From Caldisericum exile_A (GTDB taxonomy: Bacteria; Caldisericota; Caldisericia; Caldisericales; Caldisericaceae): a DNA stretch of 64,000 nucleotides. The stretch is from assembly GCF_047785965.1 (NCBI RefSeq), contig NZ_JBLOBF010000002.1, positions 124,001-188,000 of the forward strand, given 5' to 3'. A program made the translations under genes and the position numbers. Positions within the stretch are counted from its first letter, which is position 1. Each line of letters opens with the position of its first letter. The notes below the pieces were generated by a model. It saw nothing but the letters and a program-made list of their open reading frames with translations, did not search any database and was not told the DNA's origin. Below are positions 41,700 through 51,344 of the stretch, piece by piece.

Positions 41700-42277
41700 C
41701 ACTTCCTTTGCGAAAGATTTATTACGCCTTTAACATTTGCGATATATTTTATAGAACCTGATTGGTCAACAAGTTTGGATATTGAAAGTTGAACAATATT
41801 TATAATCTGAGGGTAATTATCCTTCAAAAGTTTATTAAAAGATAGAATGTTATCGTATTTTGGACCTTCATAAGAAAGTGTAAAGGTAGGCAAAGCATTC
41901 TGCTGTTGCTGATTGCTTTTTTCGAAATTTAAACTTGTGATTTTTCCACCACTTTTATTTGCAATTGCAACAAATTCTTCTGCAAAAAGAAATTCATCGC
42001 TTTGGGGAGGGAGAATTTGCTTTAAAACTACAAGTCTATCGTTATAAAGATTTATCTCTCTTTCTATTGAACTCAATTTTTCTTGTGCAAGCAGTAAGAG
42101 GTTCAGACGCTCTTCAGCCTTTGAAATTTGGTCATTTAAAGCATTAATCTCGTTTATCTTGGGAGTAACAACATACATATAGAATAACACCAATATTACT
42201 AAAAAAAGTATAATTGCAACAACCAACTTTGTGCTAACATTAAGACTCAGAGGCTTATTGAAGGTTTCCTCTCTCAT
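41699..42277 (-). CDS. pilO: Type IV pilus assembly protein PilO
   Basis: 192 aa from the ATG at 42277, whose ATGA overlaps the pilN stop; a start at 42295 would add six residues without a Shine-Dalgarno site. One membrane helix (about 20-40), a coiled coil (about 45-85), then a ferredoxin-like domain (about 95-190). It pairs with PilN to link PilM to the outer parts of the machine. Sequence identity is low, and the call relies on topology and on position after pilM-pilN. Confidence 0.82.
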   Translation of the reverse strand: MREETFNKPLSLNVSTKLVVAIILFLVILVLFYMYVVTPKINEINALNDQISKAEERLNLLLLAQEKLSSIEREINLYNDRLVVLKQILPPQSDEFLFAEEFVAIANKSGGKITSLNFEKSNQQQQNALPTFTLSYEGPKYDNILSFNKLLKDNYPQIINIVQLSISKLVDQSGSIKYIANVKGVINLSQRK

Positions 42278-42855
42278 TTTCCCATCCCCTTCCATTGAAA
42301 TGAAATTGTAAACGTTGTATAGTTAGGCGAATTTGGGATTTTTACATAGGGCACATTGTATTGGTCCACAGTAAGATTAAAAATATTTGGATTTTGAGAA
42401 AGACCATTTGCAGTCCATGCAAGATGTTGTAGGTCTGTTGTGTGTCCTGTAATTTGAATAAGCTTTTTGTCTGTATCAACATTCAAATTTTCTATAACAG
42501 TTTCTTTTGGTATAGATGTTGCTATATCAATAAGTAGATTGTTAAAATCTATTTGAGAGTTAACAAGTTTCTCGATTGTGGTTTCGTAATAGAATATATC
42601 GTCTCCAAGTTTGTTCCTCAAATTTAAAGTATCTTCAACCTTTTTAAGAGAAGCAATACGAGTATTAAGGTCATTAAGATACTGATTCTTTGTGTAGATT
42701 TGGTAATAGAGCCCTGCATAAATAATTGCAAGGATTATCAGAAATGCAATACCTACATTAATAATAGTTCTTGTTTCCTTATCAATAGCACGTTTAATCT
42801 TTTTCCTTCGTGGAAGAAGATTTATGTCAATCTCATAAAAATCTGTAACCTCCAT
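42274..42855 (-). CDS. pilN: Type IV pilus assembly protein PilN
   Basis: 193 aa. The N-terminal EIDINLLPRRKKIKR (about 7-21) is the conserved PilN peptide that docks into the PilM groove. One membrane helix (about 30-52), a coiled coil and a periplasmic ferredoxin-like domain follow. GAGGTGGG precedes the ATG, 9 nt after pilM. Confidence 0.9.
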   Translation of the reverse strand: MEVTDFYEIDINLLPRRKKIKRAIDKETRTIINVGIAFLIILAIIYAGLYYQIYTKNQYLNDLNTRIASLKKVEDTLNLRNKLGDDIFYYETTIEKLVNSQIDFNNLLIDIATSIPKETVIENLNVDTDKKLIQITGHTTDLQHLAWTANGLSQNPNIFNLTVDQYNVPYVKIPNSPNYTTFTISFQWKGMGK

Positions 42856-42864
42856 AAACCCACC

Positions 42865-43974
42865 TCACTTTTTCTTCGCTTTCTCTTTTTTCTTTGTTAT
42901 CTGATGTTCCTTTAATGCAAGCCCTGTTGCAACAGCAAACATTGGAGCCATTTCATACAGATACTCTTTAGTAAATAGATTGGGGTCATATTTTGCAATA
43001 TCTGCAAAAAGCCTGTTTACAACAGAAGGAAAACCGGTAGTTTCCTCTAAATACTGATCTATATTCTTAGTGTTAGCAGTCCCACCTTCTAAAATTATCG
43101 TAACCTCAGAGACCTTTCCTTCGTTGTACTTTGCAAAGTAGTAACTTATGGATCTTCTTATCTCAAGTGATAGCTCGTTTAAATCTTCTTCAACCGCCTT
43201 AAATATTTGAGAATCCTTGTTTGATAAATCTAATTCTTCATGTTTTTTGTTCTCTGCAAGGTTTGAATCGATTCCAAAATAATATGCTATCTTATCCGTC
43301 AATCTCTTTCCACCCCAGGGAATTATTCTTGAAAACCTCACAAGCCCTTTATCCACCATGTTAATTGAAGTATAACTATGTCCAATGTTAATTGCAGCAA
43401 TTACTCTTTCTGGGTCTCCCGCAAACTCACCAAGGAATCTTAAAAGCCTTAAAACAGAAAAAGCTTCAACTTCTATTGAAACAAGATCAAGATTGAGGCT
43501 CTTAAAAAGCTGTGCTGTCGTTTCGACAACTTCAATTGGAGCTGCTGCAAAAAGTATGTATAGCTTCTCTGCATTTCCTTCCTTTACTTTACTCAAAACC
43601 TGGTAATCAAAAGCCATTTTATCGATTGGTGCTGGAAGAATTTTTTCAACTTCCCATTTTATTGCTTCATTTAGCTCCTGTGGAGGAAGATCATCCATTA
43701 TAAGTTCTTTGACAGTTACAAGTTTTCCGGAAACGTTAGTTGCAACTCTGTTTCCAATGAAAGAATAAATAGACAAGAGTTGTTTTATAACCTCTCTTAT
43801 TTCTTCAGGTTTTTCAATTCTGCCTTCGACAATAGCCCCCTCTGGAGTATCAAGAACTCCAAAATTAACGAGTTTAAGATCGTTTCCTTTTCTCTCAAAC
43901 TGTGCTATTTTAATATAACCCGATCCCAGGTCCACACCAATAATAGGCGTTTTACTTTTTGCAAAAAGACCCAT
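42865..43974 (-). CDS. pilM: Type IV pilus assembly ATPase-fold protein PilM
   Basis: 369 aa, actin-like (FtsA/PilM) fold. It begins with the phosphate-1 motif IIGVDLGSGYIKIAQFE, followed by the MDDLPPQELNEAIKWEVEK region and AAINIGHSYTSINMVDKG, then LEGGTANTKNIDQYLEE. It sits on the cytoplasmic side of the pilus machine and binds PilN. Preceded by AAGGAGGTAAAT and 21 nt after pilD. Confidence 0.93.
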   Translation of the reverse strand: MGLFAKSKTPIIGVDLGSGYIKIAQFERKGNDLKLVNFGVLDTPEGAIVEGRIEKPEEIREVIKQLLSIYSFIGNRVATNVSGKLVTVKELIMDDLPPQELNEAIKWEVEKILPAPIDKMAFDYQVLSKVKEGNAEKLYILFAAAPIEVVETTAQLFKSLNLDLVSIEVEAFSVLRLLRFLGEFAGDPERVIAAINIGHSYTSINMVDKGLVRFSRIIPWGGKRLTDKIAYYFGIDSNLAENKKHEELDLSNKDSQIFKAVEEDLNELSLEIRRSISYYFAKYNEGKVSEVTIILEGGTANTKNIDQYLEETTGFPSVVNRLFADIAKYDPNLFTKEYLYEMAPMFAVATGLALKEHQITKKKEKAKKK

Positions 43975-43995
43975 ATTTACCTCCTTAAAAACATT

Positions 43996-44784
43996 CTAAA
44001 ACAAATTTAAATAAAAAGCAACAATATAATTACCAAAAAATATTGTCAAAAGAGATGCAATAGCCATATAGGGGACAAATGGAATTTCAGTTTTTCCACC
44101 CTTCTTGCTAATAAGCATTATAAAAATCCCAGCAACTGCACCAATTACAAAAGAAAGAATAAAGGCAATTATGCCAAATTTAAATCCAAGAAACGCTCCT
44201 ATCATAATTCCTGATGTTAAATCTCCTTCGCCCATTCCTCCTTCTTTGTAAAATAATTTCGATATTACAATTATAAGAAAGAATAAAACTGCATAAAAAA
44301 CAATACCAAAAATCGTGTCTTTAAAATTTGTAAATATGCCAAATACTAAACCAATAATAGTGGCAGGTATCACCACTGAGTCAAAAACCACACCCTCAAA
44401 TAAGTCAATAAAAGATACAATTATAAGAAAAGAAATAAAAATTATGTATTTTAAGGTAAGCAACGAAAAACCAAATTTCAAATAAGTTAAAACAAATAAA
44501 ATCCCCGTTAAAGATTCTACAATTGGATAAATAGGAGAAATCTTTGCACCACAGTATCTACACTTACCCTTTAAAGCAATATAACTAACAATAGGAACTA
44601 AATCGAGAGTTGATAATTTGTGTCCACATTTAGGACAGTGTGATTGAGGAAAAATAAGAGATTCATGGCGAGGAAGTCTATATATTACAACATTTAGAAA
44701 CGATCCGATAACTGCACCGAAAATAAAAAATACAAAAGCAAAGAACACTTTTAAGCGATCAAACAAAAGCAACACATTTTCCAT
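43996..44784 (-). CDS. pilD: Prepilin leader peptidase/N-methyltransferase
   Basis: 262 aa, about eight membrane helices. N-terminal methylase domain with two CxxC pairs (CPKCGHKL and CRYCGAKI) that bind zinc. Aspartyl protease residues are the Asp of FIDLFEGVVFD and the GxGD motif in GMGEGDLTSG. It cleaves and methylates type IV prepilins. First gene of the pilus operon; its ATG lies 6 nt after a TATAAT without a Shine-Dalgarno site. No pilin or PilB/PilC/PilT gene lies in the window. Confidence 0.95.
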   Translation of the reverse strand: MENVLLLFDRLKVFFAFVFFIFGAVIGSFLNVVIYRLPRHESLIFPQSHCPKCGHKLSTLDLVPIVSYIALKGKCRYCGAKISPIYPIVESLTGILFVLTYLKFGFSLLTLKYIIFISFLIIVSFIDLFEGVVFDSVVIPATIIGLVFGIFTNFKDTIFGIVFYAVLFFLIIVISKLFYKEGGMGEGDLTSGIMIGAFLGFKFGIIAFILSFVIGAVAGIFIMLISKKGGKTEIPFVPYMAIASLLTIFFGNYIVAFYLNLF

Positions 44785-44790
44785 AGTTCA

Positions 44791-44832
44791 ATTATACAAA
44801 AAAACAAATTTTAAAAAATGCTATAATATAAT
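44791..44832. promoter_or_regulatory. Divergent -10 boxes between pilD and the DUF1614 gene
   Basis: Minus-strand TATAAT (complement 44791-44796) ends 6 nt before the pilD ATG (leaderless). Plus-strand TATAAT boxes at 44822-44827 and 44827-44832 precede the DUF1614 gene by 21-26 nt, leaving room for its AGGAGGT site. The pair shows both initiation styles side by side. Confidence 0.5.
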
Positions 44833-44853
44833 AGAATTAAATAGGAGGTAAAA

Positions 44854-45564
44854 ATGAACAATAAAGACTATATTTATTTTCCTTTTGAACTTACAATGTT
44901 AATTATTTTGTTTTTCCTGTTCTTGCTAATTTATCCAATTTTATTTTTTCTTTTTGCTGGTGGAATTGTTGATGCCTTTTCAAGGCTTGGGTTCAGTCCA
45001 ATAACAGGAACGCTTGTTTTTCTTTTATCACTTTTTGGAAGTGCAATAAATATCCCAATAAGTAAAATAACAACACAAAACCCAATTGTCCAAGAAAAGG
45101 TAGTCTACTTTTATGGTGTTCCGTATAGAATTCCATTTGTAACAGAGCAAACAACAATTGTAGCAATAAATTTGGGTGGAGCGATTATTCCTATAGCTAT
45201 CTCAATATACGAATTCTTTAGAATCCTTTCTGTTGGAAAAATAGACGTTGCACTTATTACAATTGTTGGTATTGTGATTGTTTCACTCGTTGTGCATTCA
45301 TTTGCAAAGCCTGTTAGAGGTATTGGAATTGCTGTTCCATTCTTTATTCCTCCCATCATAACAGCAATTGTTGCGTTAATTCTTTCAAGACATTACGCGC
45401 CGATTGTTGCCTATATTAGTGGGACACTTGGGACTCTTATAGGCGCAGACATTCTTAATTTGAACAAAGTATTCGAATTGGGTGCACCAGTTGTAAGCAT
45501 AGGAGGTGCAGGGACATTTGATGGTATATTCTTAACAGGAATCCTATCTACTCTTCTTGTATAG
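44854..45564 (+). CDS. DUF1614 family membrane protein
   Basis: 236 aa, about seven membrane helices. The family pattern is clear: a hydrophobic N-terminus, GSAINIPISKI near residue 70, INLGGAIIPIAISIYEFF near 107-124, and the end LGAPVVSIGGAGTFDGIFLTG. The function is unknown. AGGAGGT precedes the ATG. It lies upstream of ccdA with only 10 nt between them, suggesting a shared transcript. Confidence 0.83.
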   Translation: MNNKDYIYFPFELTMLIILFFLFLLIYPILFFLFAGGIVDAFSRLGFSPITGTLVFLLSLFGSAINIPISKITTQNPIVQEKVVYFYGVPYRIPFVTEQTTIVAINLGGAIIPIAISIYEFFRILSVGKIDVALITIVGIVIVSLVVHSFAKPVRGIGIAVPFFIPPIITAIVALILSRHYAPIVAYISGTLGTLIGADILNLNKVFELGAPVVSIGGAGTFDGIFLTGILSTLLV

Positions 45565-45574
45565 GAGGTAAATT

Positions 45575-46489
45575 ATGACATTATCTCTTGCTGAAATACT
45601 ACAAGCAATAATTGCAGGCTTTGTTTCATTTGTTTCACCATGCGTGCTTCCTCTAATACCTGCGTATATATCTTACATAACTGGAGAGACTTTAATTGAA
45701 CTAAAAGGAGGAACAACAAATACAAAGAAACTTTTATTCAATTCAATTGCTTTTGTATTGGGTTTCTCCTTTGTCTTTATTTTACTTGGTGCAACTGCAA
45801 CATTTGTAGGAAAATTCCTATCAAGAAATAAGAGACTATTTGAAATTATTGCAGGAATAATTGTAATCATTTTTGGGCTTCATACTGCACAAATTGTTAG
45901 GTTTAATTTTCTTAGCTATGAAAAAAAGATGAACATAAAGGCCTCAACTCCATCGTTACTTAAGGCATTTCTAATGGGATTTGCCTTCAGCTTCGGATGG
46001 ACTCCATGCGTTGGACCAATTCTAGGAACGATTCTTATTATGGCTGGAACACATTCGCAAGTAATTCAAGGCATAATTCTCCTCACATTCTACTCTTTGG
46101 GATTAGGAATTCCGTTTGTTCTAACTGCTCTTGCAATCAATAAATTCTTTGAAGCGTTTAAGTCAATTAAGAAGTACTTCGGACAAATTGAGATGTTTGC
46201 AGGATTACTTATTATTGGAATCGGACTTGCACTAATATTTGGACTTGGCCTTCATTCTGACTACATAACCGCAGTCATTATTGTTTCAATTGGTTTTGCA
46301 ATCATGTCAATCAAAAAGATAAGTTTAAGTGATGTAATTGGAATAATTATTATTTTAGTTGCAACTTATGTTGCACTTCAAGTAAAGTTTATAGATGGAG
46401 GCAATTTAAATTTGCATTTAATTCCTTTTGCCGTATTATTACTTGTCAGTATAATTTCAATGTATAAGGTAGGTAGGCAAAATGAGTGA
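45575..46489 (+). CDS. ccdA: CcdA-type thiol-disulfide transmembrane transporter
   Basis: 304 aa, eight or so membrane helices. The two redox cysteines are in FVSPCVLPLIPAYISYITG (about 19-37) and FGWTPCVGPILGTIL. It passes electrons from cytoplasmic thioredoxin to extracytoplasmic thioredoxin-like proteins. No partner thioredoxin or cytochrome c maturation gene is adjacent, so its target is unknown. The C-terminal third (about 225-300) is an extra hydrophobic region beyond the minimal CcdA core. It overlaps rbfA by 8 nt. Confidence 0.9.
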   Translation: MTLSLAEILQAIIAGFVSFVSPCVLPLIPAYISYITGETLIELKGGTTNTKKLLFNSIAFVLGFSFVFILLGATATFVGKFLSRNKRLFEIIAGIIVIIFGLHTAQIVRFNFLSYEKKMNIKASTPSLLKAFLMGFAFSFGWTPCVGPILGTILIMAGTHSQVIQGIILLTFYSLGLGIPFVLTALAINKFFEAFKSIKKYFGQIEMFAGLLIIGIGLALIFGLGLHSDYITAVIIVSIGFAIMSIKKISLSDVIGIIIILVATYVALQVKFIDGGNLNLHLIPFAVLLLVSIISMYKVGRQNE

Positions 46490-46859
46490 ATTAAGAAAGC
46501 ACAAAATTGAATCGGCTATTTTAAGAGAGGTTTCTACTTACATGCACTCTCTTGATGACCCATTACTTAAAAGCGTTACAATAACACATGTAGAAATGTC
46601 TGAGGATTTAAGATACGCTAAAGTTTTCTACACTATCATTGGACATGAAAACGAAGAGGAGGAAATAAAACAAAAACTTATTAAAGCAACAAGAAGAATC
46701 CAAAGGGACGTTGCACACAGACTCAAAAACATGAAATTTGTACCACTCCTAAATTTCCATTTTGACTTATCAATACAGAAGGGAAATAAAGTTCTTGAAA
46801 TTTTAGACGAAGTAGAAAAGGAATTGAAAGAAAAAGGAGAAGATGTTGGAGGAACTTAA
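46482..46859 (+). CDS. rbfA: 30S ribosome-binding factor A
   Basis: 125 aa. KH-like fold with LLKSVTITHVEMSEDLRYAKVFYTI and IQRDVAHRLKNMKFVPLLNF, then LSIQKGNKVLEILDEVEKE. It binds immature 16S rRNA during 30S maturation. The start sits inside ccdA and the end overlaps nrnA by 17 nt. The rbfA-nrnA pairing is the common bacterial order. Confidence 0.95.
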   Translation: MSELRKHKIESAILREVSTYMHSLDDPLLKSVTITHVEMSEDLRYAKVFYTIIGHENEEEEIKQKLIKATRRIQRDVAHRLKNMKFVPLLNFHFDLSIQKGNKVLEILDEVEKELKEKGEDVGGT

Positions 46860-47811
46860 AGAAATAGGAGACATAATTTCGAAGAGTAAATCTTTCTTCC
46901 TTACGACTCATATAAATGCAGATGGCGATGGTATTGGTTCAATTCTTGGATTAGGAATGTCTCTTGAAAAATTGGGCAAGAAAGTTTTCTACTTCGTGCC
47001 AGGAGAAATACCAAACCATTTTGCCTTCTTAAAGAATTTTGAAAAGATCAACGAAAAAATTGATGAAAGAATACAAACAGATGTTTTCCTTTTACTTGAT
47101 GCGCCTAATATTGACAGGGTCGAAGGAATTACTTTCAATTTAAGTAATTTCAAGAAAATAATAAGGATTGACCACCATATAAGCAATGAAAATTTCTCTC
47201 ATGTTAAATATGTGAAAGTCGGTTATCCATCTACTTCTTGCCTTGTTTTTGAATTAATAAAAGAAGAAAATCTTCCAATAGATAGAGACATAGCAGAGGC
47301 TCTTTATACGGGTCTTCTTGCAGATACAGGATCTTTTCGCTTTAATAATACAACAGAAGCTGCCTTTAATATAGCAAGAGAACTTGTTATAATGGGGGCA
47401 AGACCGTATTACATTTCAAGGATGGTATATGAGATGGAAACTTTGCCTCATCTAAAACTTCTTGGTCTTGCACTTCTACGCCTTGAAATTATCGATAAAA
47501 TTGGTTTTTCATACATTACACAAGAAGATTTCAAAAATTACAACGCAACAGAAAGCGACACTGAGGGTATTGTAGATTACCTTAGAAAGCAAAAAGACAT
47601 CGAAATTATCCTTTTTATAAGAGAACTCCAAGATGGTGGGTTTAAAGGAAGCTTGAGAAGCAAAAATAACATTGATGTTAGAAAAATTGCCGAAATATTT
47701 GGCGGGGGAGGACACAAAGAAGCGGCAGGTTTTAAAACAAATTTGAAAATGCATCAAATTCTTGAAATCATCCAAAAGGCAGTAAAAGATGAAGAAAAAA
47801 ATTACACTTGA
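46843..47811 (+). CDS. nrnA: DHH/DHHA1 phosphoesterase, NrnA-type oligoribonuclease
   Basis: 322 aa. DHH motifs: FLTTHINADGDGIGSILGLG (about 20-39), LLLDAPN, IRIDHHISNENF and YTGLLADTGSF. The DHHA1 end carries IFGGGGHKEAAGFK. It hydrolyses nanoRNAs and/or pAp. AAAGGAG precedes the ATG, which lies within rbfA; the 3' end overlaps sppA by 23 nt. Confidence 0.94.
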   Translation: MLEELKEIGDIISKSKSFFLTTHINADGDGIGSILGLGMSLEKLGKKVFYFVPGEIPNHFAFLKNFEKINEKIDERIQTDVFLLLDAPNIDRVEGITFNLSNFKKIIRIDHHISNENFSHVKYVKVGYPSTSCLVFELIKEENLPIDRDIAEALYTGLLADTGSFRFNNTTEAAFNIARELVIMGARPYYISRMVYEMETLPHLKLLGLALLRLEIIDKIGFSYITQEDFKNYNATESDTEGIVDYLRKQKDIEIILFIRELQDGGFKGSLRSKNNIDVRKIAEIFGGGGHKEAAGFKTNLKMHQILEIIQKAVKDEEKNYT

Positions 47812-48667
47812 TATTTTAATATTTTTATTCATAGTCTTGTTTATTTACCTTGTTTCTTTCAAAAATAATATCACTGTTAAATCTGGTAATTTTATTGCTG
47901 TAGTGTATCTTGAAGGAACTATTGGCGAAGTTGGCCAAAATTCATTTAATTCGAGTGATGTTAAAAAAATATTTGGCGAACTCCGCAAAAATAAACCAAA
48001 GGGAATTATTCTAAGAATTTCAAGTCCTGGTGGCACTGTATATGAAACTGACCAAATTTATAATCTAATAAAGCAATTTAAAATAAAGAATAATATCAAA
48101 ATTTATGTTTCAATGGGAGAGGTGTGCGCTTCGGGTGGATACTACATAGCCATGTCTTCGGATAAAATATTTGCAGAACCTTTAACAGAGACAGGAAGTA
48201 TTGGAGTAATAATGAACCTTCTAAATTACGAAGAACTTTTAAAGAAAGTTGGAATCAACATTATTACTATCAAGAGTGGAAAATTCAAAGATATTGGATC
48301 GCCTTATAGAGAACTAACTTATGATGAGAAAAAGATGTTTGAAGAAATAGTAAATGAGATGTATGAAAAGTTTTTGAATGTTGTAAAAGAAAACAGAGTC
48401 AACCTAGACGAAGTTAATCTGAGAAACCTGGCACAAGGACAAATATATCTTGGAAGTAAAGCTTATAAACTTGGACTTGTCGACAAAATTGGAACTTTGG
48501 ATGATACAATCAGTGAACTTAAAAAAGATTTAAATCTAGAGACAATTGATGTAAAAGAATACAGAATCCAAAAATCATTTTTACAAAGTTTGTTTGGTGA
48601 AACTTTAGACTTCTTGCAACACATGAAAGACCCCTCTCAAATAATTTTTGAATATAAGATAAACTAA
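47789..48667 (+). CDS. sppA: Signal peptide peptidase SppA (short form)
   Basis: 292 aa. N-terminal membrane anchor (about 5-24), then the crotonase-fold protease: ILRISSPGGTVYETDQIY, nucleophile S115 (GEVCASGGYYIA) and general base K167 (IKSGKFKDIGSP). The single-domain length matches Gram-positive SppA. It degrades signal peptides left in the membrane. It overlaps nrnA by 23 nt. Confidence 0.93.
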   Translation: MKKKITLDILIFLFIVLFIYLVSFKNNITVKSGNFIAVVYLEGTIGEVGQNSFNSSDVKKIFGELRKNKPKGIILRISSPGGTVYETDQIYNLIKQFKIKNNIKIYVSMGEVCASGGYYIAMSSDKIFAEPLTETGSIGVIMNLLNYEELLKKVGINIITIKSGKFKDIGSPYRELTYDEKKMFEEIVNEMYEKFLNVVKENRVNLDEVNLRNLAQGQIYLGSKAYKLGLVDKIGTLDDTISELKKDLNLETIDVKEYRIQKSFLQSLFGETLDFLQHMKDPSQIIFEYKIN

Positions 48668-48683
48668 TCAATAGGAGAAAAGA

Positions 48684-49256
48684 ATGCTTATTGAAAGAAT
48701 AATAAAAGTCATAAAATCACCGCAGAAAGCATTTGAGGAAGAAATAGAGACAATTACTTTTTTACTCTTTTTATTATTAAACGGTACTATTTTATATTTG
48801 TATTCGGTTGTTCTTGTAAAATTTGGATTAAGCTCTATTCAAAATGTCTTGCCTGAACTAACAAATGAATTAATAAAAACACTTCAAGCTACAGTCACCT
48901 CTTACAAATTTTTGTATTTAACACTTTGCCTTCCTTTTGTATCAACGCTTTTCTCTGCCTCAATTTACGAATTGCTATCTCAAATTATTTTTGGAAAAAC
49001 CAACGGCATAAAACTTATGAAAAACCTTGCCTTTGCATCAACACCAATAATGCTTTCAAGGTTTATATATGTCATATTTTCATTTTTAAAAATAGGATAT
49101 TCACAAACTTTAAATATCTTTTTTATTATTTGGGAAATAATACTTTTTATTTTGGCTATAAGTAAAACCTATGAAATTGAAATATCAAAAGCAAACCTTC
49201 TATTCTTGGCTCCTTATATAATCATACTCCTATTAATAATTCCTGCTATAATATAA
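48684..49256 (+). CDS. Yip1-domain integral membrane protein
   Basis: 190 aa, about five membrane helices. It begins LIERIIKVIKSPQKAFEE, the usual cytoplasmic lead-in of bacterial Yip1/YIP1 proteins, and contains the helix SASIYELLSQIIFGKTNGIK. The function is unknown. Preceded by AGGAGA. Its last codons contain a TATAAT that may serve pcrA. Confidence 0.68.
   Translation: MLIERIIKVIKSPQKAFEEEIETITFLLFLLLNGTILYLYSVVLVKFGLSSIQNVLPELTNELIKTLQATVTSYKFLYLTLCLPFVSTLFSASIYELLSQIIFGKTNGIKLMKNLAFASTPIMLSRFIYVIFSFLKIGYSQTLNIFFIIWEIILFILAISKTYEIEISKANLLFLAPYIIILLLIIPAII
49247..49252 (+). promoter_or_regulatory. Possible -10 box for pcrA inside the preceding gene
   Basis: TATAAT ends 7 nt before the pcrA ATG at 49260, and no Shine-Dalgarno site is present, matching the leaderless pattern elsewhere. 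No good -35 box is seen, and the hexamer overlaps codons of the Yip1 gene, so chance is possible. Confidence 0.35.
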
Positions 49257-49259
49257 CTT

Positions 49260-51344
49260 ATGAAAGAAAATTATCTTAATGAACTAAATCCTGCCCAACT
49301 TGAGGCAGTAACATATATCGAAGGACCACTCCTTGTATATGCTGGTGCTGGTTCTGGCAAAACAAAGGTAATCACATACAAGATTGCATATCTTATTGAT
49401 TCAATTTATATAAGACCTTCACAAATTCTTGCAGTAACGTTTACAAATAAAGCAGCCAAGGAAATGAAAGAAAGAACTGAGCATATCATAGGAGAGGAAA
49501 TAAAAGATCTCTTTATAGGAACATTTCACTCAATCTGTGCCAAAATTTTGAGAAAAGAAGCCAAATTTTTAGGATACAAAGAAAATTTCACAATCCTCGA
49601 TGAAGACGACTCTGTAAATCTTATAAAAGATATTATGAAAGATCTAAACTTTGATCCAAAATATGTCAATCCAAACGAAATAAAAGATTATATTTCTAAA
49701 GCAAAAATGAACCTCATTGATGCAAGCAAATTCTCTTCACGCGACTACTTTGAAGAAGTTGTTTCAAAAGTTTACAAAAAATATGAAAAAACTCTTAGAG
49801 TTAATAATGCATTGGATTTTGATGACCTTATAATGCTTACAATCAAACTTTTTCAAGAAAATGAACAGATTTTACATTACTACCAAGCAAAATTTAGACA
49901 CATACTTGTAGATGAATATCAGGATGTAAACAGAATGCAATACGAATTTATAAAGATATTAACAGAAAAAACAAGGCGATTTACTCTTGTTGGTGACGAT
50001 GATCAAAGCATATACTCATTTAGGGGGGCAAGTTCAGAATTTATCGATAAAATCTACGAGGATTTCCCAGACTTAAAGGTCGTCAAACTTGAAAAAAATT
50101 ACAGATCTCCACAAGAAATTCTCAATATCGCAAATAAACTCATTAAACACAACAAAAGAAGGACCGAGAAAGAGCTTTTTTCAGATATCAGTCTTGAAAA
50201 TGCAATTAGCTTTTACGAAGCACTTGACGAGCTGGATGAAGCTAGATTTGTAGTGAATAAAATAAAAACTTTAAAAGAAGAAAAAGACTACAGAAACAAA
50301 GATTTTGCAGTTCTTTATAGGACAAATTTCCAGTCAAGAGCCTTCGAAGAATACCTTATCCAAGAGGGAATTCCATATCAGGTAATAGGAGGCCAAAAAT
50401 TCTACGGAAGAGCAGAAATTAAAGACATTATTGCATATCTTACAATTGTAAACAACCCAAATGATAATATTAGTTTCAAAAGAATAGTTAACATTCCGCC
50501 AAGAAAAATTGGAGAAAAAACCATCGAAGAATTAGAAAAAATTTCAGGTGAGAATGAAAAGTCTCTTTTCGAGAGCATTGAAGATTATCTTAAGATAAAA
50601 GAATCAAAACCTTTAAAAGAATTCTACGAGCTAATAAAAGAATTACAAGAATTATCTTTAACGTTGCCTCTACCGCGTTTTGTTGAGGAAGTAGTTTCAA
50701 AAACAAAATATATAAAATACCTTCAAGAAAAATTTAAGGAAGAAAGCGACGAAAGGATCGGAAACGTAAAAGAATTTGAAAATATGGTAATTAATTTTAC
50801 AAGAGAAACAGAAGATGCAAATCTTTCTACACTACTCACACAAATTTCCCTTATAACAAGCATAGATGAATCAAAAGAAGATGATCGAGTTTCCTTAATG
50901 ACGCTTCACGCAGCAAAAGGACTTGAATTTCCTGTAGTATTTCTTGTTGGTCTTGAAGAAGGTTTATTGCCTCATTTTAGATCTCTCGAAACAACAAAAG
51001 ATATTGAAGAAGAGAGAAGATTGTGTTATGTTGGTATAACAAGAGCAAAGGAACAACTTTTCTTAATTTATGCATTAAGAAGGTCGAAATTCGGGAGTCT
51101 TAATCCAACAAAAACTTCGAGATTTTTGCAAGAAATGGAAATTTTCGAGTACAATAAAGAGAAAGAAGAACAGCACACATTCGCAATTAGAAAAGGCGAT
51201 ATGGTGCTTCATAGAGTTTGGGGCTTAGGTAAAGTTTTAGATGTAGCTTTTGAGGGAGACATTCCTTATGCAACTATTGAATTTTTAAAAATTGGAGTTA
51301 AAAACTTAGACCTACGCTATGCACCCCTTGAGAAGGTAAGATGA
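49260..51344 (+). CDS. pcrA: UvrD/PcrA-family DNA helicase
   Basis: 694 aa SF1A helicase. Q motif LNPAQLEAVTYIEGP, Walker A AGAGSGKT (K34), motif Ia TFTNKAAKEMKERTE, motif II VDEYQDVN, motif III VGDDDQSIYSFRGA, motif V MTLHAAKGLEFPVVFLVGLEEG, motif VI ERRLCYVGITRAKE. The C-terminal Tudor-like end (HRVWGLGKVLDVAFEGD) favours PcrA. It works in repair and fork clearing. Its ATG is 3 nt after the previous stop, with no Shine-Dalgarno site. Confidence 0.95.
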   Translation: MKENYLNELNPAQLEAVTYIEGPLLVYAGAGSGKTKVITYKIAYLIDSIYIRPSQILAVTFTNKAAKEMKERTEHIIGEEIKDLFIGTFHSICAKILRKEAKFLGYKENFTILDEDDSVNLIKDIMKDLNFDPKYVNPNEIKDYISKAKMNLIDASKFSSRDYFEEVVSKVYKKYEKTLRVNNALDFDDLIMLTIKLFQENEQILHYYQAKFRHILVDEYQDVNRMQYEFIKILTEKTRRFTLVGDDDQSIYSFRGASSEFIDKIYEDFPDLKVVKLEKNYRSPQEILNIANKLIKHNKRRTEKELFSDISLENAISFYEALDELDEARFVVNKIKTLKEEKDYRNKDFAVLYRTNFQSRAFEEYLIQEGIPYQVIGGQKFYGRAEIKDIIAYLTIVNNPNDNISFKRIVNIPPRKIGEKTIEELEKISGENEKSLFESIEDYLKIKESKPLKEFYELIKELQELSLTLPLPRFVEEVVSKTKYIKYLQEKFKEESDERIGNVKEFENMVINFTRETEDANLSTLLTQISLITSIDESKEDDRVSLMTLHAAKGLEFPVVFLVGLEEGLLPHFRSLETTKDIEEERRLCYVGITRAKEQLFLIYALRRSKFGSLNPTKTSRFLQEMEIFEYNKEKEEQHTFAIRKGDMVLHRVWGLGKVLDVAFEGDIPYATIEFLKIGVKNLDLRYAPLEKVR